From: Methanocorpusculum sp.
GTDB lineage: Archaea; Halobacteriota; Methanomicrobia; Methanomicrobiales; Methanocorpusculaceae
Length of the DNA: 9,713 nt
Reading direction: 5' to 3'
NCBI GenBank assembly: GCA_017555685.1
Contig: JAFZFW010000090.1
Location: 1 to 9,713 of the forward strand
Positions within the stretch are counted from its first letter, which is position 1. Every line of letters begins with the position of its first letter. Under the pieces are notes generated by a model, which searched no databases, was not told the origin of the DNA, and was given only the letters and a program-made list of their open reading frames with translations. Below, one piece after another: positions 4,946 through 9,713 of the stretch. The position numbers and the translations under genes were made by a program.

Positions 4946-7549
4946 ATGGCACCTGAGAAAAAACTCACCCCGGCGATGCAGCAGGTCAAGATGTTCAAAG
5001 AGCAGTATCCTGACTGTATTCTGTTCATGCGCATGGGGGACTTTTATGAGACCTTTTTCGAGGATGCCGAAATCTGTTCCCGCGAGCTTGACCTTGTACT
5101 TACCTCGCGCTCCAAAGATCCGGAGGGAAATCCGATTCCGCTTTCCGGAATTCCCTTCCATGCCGTAGATCTCTACCTGCCGCGTATGATCCGCAAAGGA
5201 TACAAGGTTGCCATTTGCGAGCAGGTAGAAGATCCAAAACAGGCAAAAGGTGTCGTAAAGCGTGATGTGGTACGGGTCGTAACTCCGGGTACAGCGATAG
5301 ATGCTGATATTATTCCAGGGCAGGCCGCCCGCTATATGATGGCGGCAAACCCGGACTTAAAGAAAAATATCATCGGCCTTGCTTTCCTTGACATCACGAC
5401 TGGAGAATTCTTCATCAAGGAAATTATCGGCGGAGACGGTTTTGCCGCGCTTGCAACTGAAATTGAGCGGTACTCTCCGTTAGAGATTCTGGTGCCGCAG
5501 GACACGCCGGCAGACATGATTCCGTTCCTTGCATCGACCGGCCGCGTGTTAACACCGGTCCGCTCACTGTTCTTCGACAACGCGGAGCAGACGTTATGCG
5601 AGCAGTTCGGCGTTGCCTCTCTTGACGGATTTGACACCAGTTCTCCGCTCTGCCTTGCAGCAGCAGCAGCGGCAGTCCGCTACTCAAAGGAAACCCAGAA
5701 GGTTTCGTTAAGTCACATCCAGGGCTTTTCGAAGAAGTACGACACTGATGCTATGATTTTAGATGCTGTCTCTCTGCGGAACCTGGAAATTCTCACTCCG
5801 CTTCGGGGAGACAGAAACGACACAACACTCTTCGGCTTCCTCAACAGGACAAAGACCCCGATGGGGGCTCGTGCTCTGCGCAGTGTTTTAACACGACCAT
5901 CTACCAGTCCGTCTGAGATTAACTACCGTCTCGATGCAGTGCAGTTCTTAACCGAGCGCCCGGTGCTCCTGAGTACTGCCCGCAGTGTTCTCTCGCGGCT
6001 TTCCGATATTGAGCGTATCGCAGGACGCATTGCATATGGAAACGCATCCCCGCGTGATCTGCTCTCGCTTTCCACAAGTCTGTGCGCAATCCCGGATTTG
6101 GCAGATGAACTGGGCAGTGCCGCCGGACTTCTGCGCGAAAAGATTGCCGAGATTCCGGAGTTTACCGGAATCTCCGATCTCATCCTCTCGGCAATCGTGG
6201 ATGAGCCACCGGTTGTCTACAAAAACGGCGGAGTGATTCGCGGCGGATACTCCGCGGATTTGGATGCGCTGCGTGATGTGGTTGCAAACGGCAGAAGCTG
6301 GATTGCAGAACTCCAGAACACCGAGCGCGAACGGACCGGTATTCGTTCACTCAAGATTGCCTACAACAATGTATTCGGATACTACATTGAGGTAACCAAA
6401 GCCAACCTCGACAAAGTACCTGCCGAGTATGAGAGAAAACAGACAACCGCAAACGGCGAGCGCTTCACCATCCCTGCCCTTCGCGAACGCGAGGCACTCA
6501 TGGCACAGGCAGACGACCGGATGCTCGCGCTTGAAGTACAGCTCTATGAGGAACTGATTGAAACCCTTCGCGGTCATGTCCGCGAACTGCAGGAAGCAGC
6601 CTCTGCCATTGGTATCATCGACAGCCTGGCATCCTTTGCTGACCTCGCGCTTACCAACAACTATGTCCGGCCGGAACTTGTCGAACAGCCGGAGCTGTTA
6701 ATCCGTGACGGCCGACACCCGATTGTGGAAAACGCTGTCCCGGGAGGCTATGTCCCGAATGATACCGAGATGAGCGCGGTTGAGAAACAGATTCTGATTC
6801 TCACCGGAGCGAACATGGCAGGTAAGTCCACGTACATGCGAAGCGTTGCTCTTCTTGCCATCATGGCACAGACCGGCTCATTCGTTCCCGCACGGTTTGC
6901 CCGTGTCGGAATTGTAGACCGTGTGTTTACGCGGGTCGGTGCATCCGATGACCTTGCCGGCGGACAGAGTACTTTCATGGTCGAGATGCTGGAGCTTGCC
7001 AACATCTTAAACAATGCAACAGAAAAAAGTCTGATTCTCTTAGATGAAATCGGCCGCGGAACAAGTACCGTTGACGGATACTCCATTGCCCGGGCAGTTC
7101 TGGAATACCTCCACGGAAAAGGTGCGGCAGGACCGCGGACACTCTTTGCAACGCACTTCCATCAGCTCATCACCATGGAGTCCGAACTGCGCCGTGTTAA
7201 AAACTACCACTTCGCGGTAAAGGAGGATGCGCACGACATCACGTTTCTTCGAAAACTCATTCCGGGTGCAACCGACCGGAGTTACGGTATTCATGTCGCA
7301 AAAATCGCCGGTGTCCCGAAGAAGGTCTTAACCCGTGCCGAAGAAGTCCTGAAATCCGCACTCCGCGAGGACGCAGCAGCCGGCGGTCAGAAGTATTACA
7401 CGCAGATGCTGCTCTTTGACTCTGCACCCGCAGAAGCCGAACCGTCAGCAGTGGAAGAACGTCTGCGTGAGGTTAACCCCAACGATATGACACCAATGCA
7501 GGCATTACTGCTCGTGAATGAACTCAAAGCACTCATGGAGAAGAAATAA
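4946..7549 (+). CDS. mutS: DNA mismatch repair protein MutS
   Basis: This 867-residue protein is a full-length MutS1, which binds mismatches and small loops as a dimer and signals repair through ATP. The mismatch-reading motif is MGDFYETFFEDA near the N-terminus, with F33 wedging into DNA and E35 contacting the mispair. The connector, lever and clamp domains follow. The ATPase has Walker A GANMAGKST (621-629; most MutS have GPNM), Walker B LLDEIGRGTST with D700 and E701, and the signature ATHFHQL histidine. The C-terminus carries QMLLF (820-824), resembling the beta-clamp site of bacterial MutS, and ends with the usual helix 'MTPMQALLLVNELKAL'. A six-alanine run (238-243) is coded by a GCA repeat. 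The stop overlaps the mutL start by one base. In archaea this gene is thought to be of bacterial origin. Confidence 0.97.
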   Translation: MAPEKKLTPAMQQVKMFKEQYPDCILFMRMGDFYETFFEDAEICSRELDLVLTSRSKDPEGNPIPLSGIPFHAVDLYLPRMIRKGYKVAICEQVEDPKQAKGVVKRDVVRVVTPGTAIDADIIPGQAARYMMAANPDLKKNIIGLAFLDITTGEFFIKEIIGGDGFAALATEIERYSPLEILVPQDTPADMIPFLASTGRVLTPVRSLFFDNAEQTLCEQFGVASLDGFDTSSPLCLAAAAAAVRYSKETQKVSLSHIQGFSKKYDTDAMILDAVSLRNLEILTPLRGDRNDTTLFGFLNRTKTPMGARALRSVLTRPSTSPSEINYRLDAVQFLTERPVLLSTARSVLSRLSDIERIAGRIAYGNASPRDLLSLSTSLCAIPDLADELGSAAGLLREKIAEIPEFTGISDLILSAIVDEPPVVYKNGGVIRGGYSADLDALRDVVANGRSWIAELQNTERERTGIRSLKIAYNNVFGYYIEVTKANLDKVPAEYERKQTTANGERFTIPALREREALMAQADDRMLALEVQLYEELIETLRGHVRELQEAASAIGIIDSLASFADLALTNNYVRPELVEQPELLIRDGRHPIVENAVPGGYVPNDTEMSAVEKQILILTGANMAGKSTYMRSVALLAIMAQTGSFVPARFARVGIVDRVFTRVGASDDLAGGQSTFMVEMLELANILNNATEKSLILLDEIGRGTSTVDGYSIARAVLEYLHGKGAAGPRTLFATHFHQLITMESELRRVKNYHFAVKEDAHDITFLRKLIPGATDRSYGIHVAKIAGVPKKVLTRAEEVLKSALREDAAAGGQKYYTQMLLFDSAPAEAEPSAVEERLREVNPNDMTPMQALLLVNELKALMEKK
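5657..5674 (+). repeat. GCA triplet run in mutS
   Basis: Four GCA codons, one GCG and one GCA stand in tandem and encode six alanines (238-243) in the connector region. Length changes would stay in frame by whole codons. It is short, so it may have no special role. Confidence 0.6.
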
Positions 7550-7551
7550 TG
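7537..7551 (+). promoter_or_regulatory. Ribosome binding site and coupled start of mutL
   Basis: GGAG at 7537-7540 lies eight bases before the ATG at 7549-7551, within the last codons of mutS. The mutS stop and mutL start share one base (TAATG). This fixes the mutL start and suggests that ribosomes finishing mutS reinitiate at mutL, holding the two proteins at a set ratio. Confidence 0.65.
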
Positions 7552-9417
7552 GGGCGGATTCATGTCCTGGATGAGGAAACCATCAACCATATTGCCGCAG
7601 GCGAAGTGGTTGAGCGGGCGGCATCGGTGGTAAAAGAACTGGTCGAGAACGCCGTTGATGCAAAGGCTGCAAAAATCATCATCGACCTTTCAGCAGATAC
7701 GACTTCAGTAAAACGGATTGCGGTCACCGATGACGGAATCGGTGTGAGCGCCGAAGATGCAGTGCTCGCATTCCGTCAGCATGCAACAAGCAAAATCTCT
7801 GCACCGGATGATCTCGCAGGAATTGTGACACTCGGCTTCCGCGGTGAAGCACTGGCAAGTATTGCGGCAGTTTCCAAAGTCACGTTCACTTCAAAGGAAC
7901 GCGGGGCAGACACGCCGGAAGCAGTACAGGTAGTTATCCACGGCGGAGAACTCATCCGTCAGACTGCGGTTGGAGCGCCGGAAGGGACAACAATTGTTGT
8001 CGAGGACTTGTTCTACAACACCCCGGCACGCAGAAAGTTCCAGCGTTCGGTTTCCACTGAGCTCTCGCATATCTATGATATAGTAGAGCGAATCGCGCTC
8101 GCACACCGCGAGGTATCGTTTGTCCTCCTTTACCAGGGAAAGGAGCGGTTCAGGACATACGGTACCGGTGCATATCAGGATGCAATTGCTGCCGTTTTCG
8201 GCGCGGCATTCGCCAAAGACCTGACGGCCGTTGATGCAGACGGCAGGATTGCGAAGGTTTCCGGCTGGATTTCCAAACCCGGATGCAATATGCGGCCGAC
8301 ACCTACCCGCTTCTATCTCTCGATAAACGGCAGACAGGTATCTTCGAAGTCTCTGCAGTGGGCAGTCCGTGAAGGATACGGCACACTGCTTCCCAAAGGC
8401 ATGTACCCCGCGGCCTTCTTAGACATCACGCTCGACCCGCGTGAGGTGGACGTGAATGTGCATCCGACAAAACGCGAGGTCCGTCTCTCACGCGAACGGG
8501 ATGTTGTCTCTGCGCTCCGTGATGCAGTGTACACCGCGCTGCACGATGATACAGTCTTTGAAGCCCCGGCAGCACCTGCACCGGAGACACAGCAGAAGCT
8601 TGTCTTCGAAGAAAAACAGAGCAGAATAGAACCGGAGAAATCCTATGCTCTGCCGAAGGAAGAGCCGAAAAAGGCAGATGCTCCGTTTGCTTCTCCAAAA
8701 CAGAGTCTGTATGAGAAGGTGGCATCCTATCTGTCTCCGGCATCCGCAGCCGAACCGGACAGAGCTGCCGCACGCCAGACGGAGATTCAGCTCCGGAGAA
8801 CCGAAGGTCTGCGGAAGGAGGCCGAACCGGCAAAACCAGCGGTAGAAGTCCCGGAGGTCTTAGGCCAGATTGCCGAGACATACATCGCCTGCCGCAACGC
8901 GAAAGGAGAGCTGCTTATCATTGACCAGCACGCGGCACATGAGCGGGTCATGTATGATCAGCTTCTGCGAAAGATTGCCGAGAAGAAGGCATCCCAGGAA
9001 CTGCTCACTCCGATTACCCTGTCCCTCTCACGTGCGGAATCCGCATCCATGCCTGAGCTTTCTGAGATTCTTTCCCAGGCAGGATATGTGATTGAACCGT
9101 TCGGACAGGATGTCTGGGCAGTCCGCTCGGTGCCGGTAATCTCCTCAACACTCGGAGATGTGAAGGTAATTCATGAAATTATCGCGGAAGCCGCCGGCAT
9201 CACCGAAAAGAATCCGGAGCGGGTTTTGGACCGGGTTGTCAAAACAGTTGCCTGCCGTGCAGTGGTCAAAGGAAACACACCGCTGACCAAAAACCAGATG
9301 GAACGCCTGGTACGCCAACTTGCGGAAACAGATTCTCCGTATACCTGTCCGCATGGAAGGCCGACAACACTGGTGCTCTCAAAAGACAAACTTGCCGCGA
9401 TGTTTCTGCGGACGTAA
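7549..9417 (+). CDS. mutL: DNA mismatch repair protein MutL, endonuclease type
   Basis: MutL (622 residues) links mismatch-bound MutS to strand removal. The N-terminal GHKL ATPase is complete: motif I with E30 and N34 in VVKELVEN, motif II DDGIG (61-65), GFRGEAL (96-102), and the transducer end VNVHPTKREVRLS (302-314). A Pro/Ala/Glu/Lys-rich linker (about 338-430) follows. The C-terminal dimerisation domain carries the nuclease motifs DQHAAHERVMYD (459-470), ACR (568-570) and CPHGRP (600-605), so it should nick DNA itself, unlike E. coli MutL. The last acidic residue of DQHA(X)2E(X)4E is Asp (D470), not Glu. QELLTP (483-488) matches the beta-clamp-binding QxLLxP motif of bacterial MutL. It is co-transcribed with mutS, with no T-run after its stop on this strand. 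Confidence 0.97.
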   Translation: MGRIHVLDEETINHIAAGEVVERAASVVKELVENAVDAKAAKIIIDLSADTTSVKRIAVTDDGIGVSAEDAVLAFRQHATSKISAPDDLAGIVTLGFRGEALASIAAVSKVTFTSKERGADTPEAVQVVIHGGELIRQTAVGAPEGTTIVVEDLFYNTPARRKFQRSVSTELSHIYDIVERIALAHREVSFVLLYQGKERFRTYGTGAYQDAIAAVFGAAFAKDLTAVDADGRIAKVSGWISKPGCNMRPTPTRFYLSINGRQVSSKSLQWAVREGYGTLLPKGMYPAAFLDITLDPREVDVNVHPTKREVRLSRERDVVSALRDAVYTALHDDTVFEAPAAPAPETQQKLVFEEKQSRIEPEKSYALPKEEPKKADAPFASPKQSLYEKVASYLSPASAAEPDRAAARQTEIQLRRTEGLRKEAEPAKPAVEVPEVLGQIAETYIACRNAKGELLIIDQHAAHERVMYDQLLRKIAEKKASQELLTPITLSLSRAESASMPELSEILSQAGYVIEPFGQDVWAVRSVPVISSTLGDVKVIHEIIAEAAGITEKNPERVLDRVVKTVACRAVVKGNTPLTKNQMERLVRQLAETDSPYTCPHGRPTTLVLSKDKLAAMFLRT

Positions 9418-9428
9418 AAAAAAAGAAA
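9416..9428 (-). terminator. Poly-T terminator of the right-edge gene
   Basis: On the minus strand, right after the stop at 9431-9429, comes ATTTC followed by nine Ts (opposite the A run 9416-9424). Such a stemless T-run is a typical archaeal terminator. It reaches into the mutL stop codon, so the two convergent genes are packed as tightly as possible. Confidence 0.55.
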
Positions 9429-9713
9429 TTATTTGGTAAGCGGCATATTCCACGAGGTCTCGTTCTCCAGAACGAACTCCCACTCCTCGCGGCAGTTCTC
9501 CCCCGCATCCCATACTGCCTGCAGTACTGCTTTGTCCCCGGAAAGCGAGTACTCATTAATCGCCGCAACGATTTCCTTATCCAGACACCCTTCCACCTGC
9601 TTTTCTCCGTTGTGCGGGCCGCGCTTGAAACCGCCGCCGACCGGATCACATGAGACAAACACATCCGCATCGAGCAGGACCTTTACTGCAGACCAGAGAT
9701 ACGGCGGTCTGAA
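9429..9713 (-). CDS. Unknown protein, C-terminal part, cut by window edge
   Basis: The frame is open from the right edge to a TAA at 9431-9429, giving at least 94 residues with no start in view. It begins FRPPYLWSAVKVLLDADVFV and goes on with SCDPVGGGFKRGPHNGEKQ, then a helix-rich, acidic end (EEWEFVLENETSWNMPLTK). An internal GTG at 9662 could be a start, but the coding pattern clearly continues upstream of it, so the gene is more likely to enter from outside the window. I do not recognise the family. The protein looks soluble. The G-rich loop DPVGGG and the charged tail are the only notable marks. It converges on mutL with 11 bases between the stops, and a T-run follows its stop. Confidence 0.6.
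   Translation of the reverse strand, partial: FRPPYLWSAVKVLLDADVFVSCDPVGGGFKRGPHNGEKQVEGCLDKEIVAAINEYSLSGDKAVLQAVWDAGENCREEWEFVLENETSWNMPLTK

Noticed and set aside
4593..5168. Forward 191-residue reading frame between MFS and mutS
   Set aside because: It lies antisense to the MFS gene, crosses the divergent promoter and overlaps the start of mutS out of frame; the composition is Arg/Ser-rich shadow sequence.
7403..7426. Canonical PCNA-interacting box in MutS at QMLLFDSA
   Set aside because: The Gln and Leu are spaced correctly, but the two aromatic residues required at +6 and +7 are Ser and Ala.
8426..8881. Reverse 151-residue reading frame inside mutL
   Set aside because: It is antisense to the conserved end of the ATPase half and the linker of mutL, and its Pro/Arg/Ser-rich sequence mirrors mutL codons.
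9429..9662. Complete 77-residue gene starting at the GTG at 9662
   Set aside because: The frame stays open to the window edge with protein-like sequence upstream, so this GTG is more likely an internal valine.

Overview
This window probably comes from a methanogenic archaeon of the Methanomicrobia, plausibly near Methanocorpusculum. The inference rests on three things. One gene belongs to the archaeal Trm-G10 tRNA methyltransferase family. Several starts lack a Shine-Dalgarno sequence, and one has a TATA-like box placed as for a leaderless archaeal transcript. Candidate terminators are plain T-runs without a stem. The mutS-mutL pair is of bacterial type, as is known for mesophilic methanogens that acquired mismatch repair by transfer. 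The species is not proven from the sequence alone.

Layout. Bases 1-200 hold no gene I can support, only inverted and direct repeats. From 201 to 3943 four genes run rightward with almost no gaps: a GNAT acetyltransferase, a DUF2156 (MprF C-terminal-like) acyltransferase, a THUMP-domain tRNA G10 methyltransferase, and a 469-residue protein of unknown role with a PD-(D/E)XK-like core. The spacing suggests one operon. A leftward 12-helix-type MFS transporter (3782-4861) converges on the fourth gene and overlaps it by 162 bases. An 84-base divergent promoter region separates the MFS gene from the rightward mutS-mutL operon (4946-9417), whose two genes share one base (TAATG). A leftward gene of unknown function, cut by the right edge, converges on mutL with an 11-base gap.

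How the parts work together. MutS recognises mismatches; MutL is the endonuclease-type partner, carrying the DQHA, ACR and CPHGRP motifs, so repair is probably nick-directed rather than methyl-directed. The left operon may have a tRNA theme: one tRNA-modifying enzyme beside a family related to enzymes that use aminoacyl-tRNA. That link is inference.

The most striking structure is the overlap at 3782-3943. The two antisense genes are read in exactly matching codon register, so the membrane helices of the transporter (NTN codons) are mirrored into a Lys/Arg/Asn/Gln/His-rich tail (NAN codons) on the nuclease-like protein. Just beyond it, the likely pyrimidine-rich terminator of the transporter is mirrored into a lysine patch. 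MutS and MutL also keep motifs that resemble bacterial beta-clamp binding sites, although an archaeal host would have PCNA.
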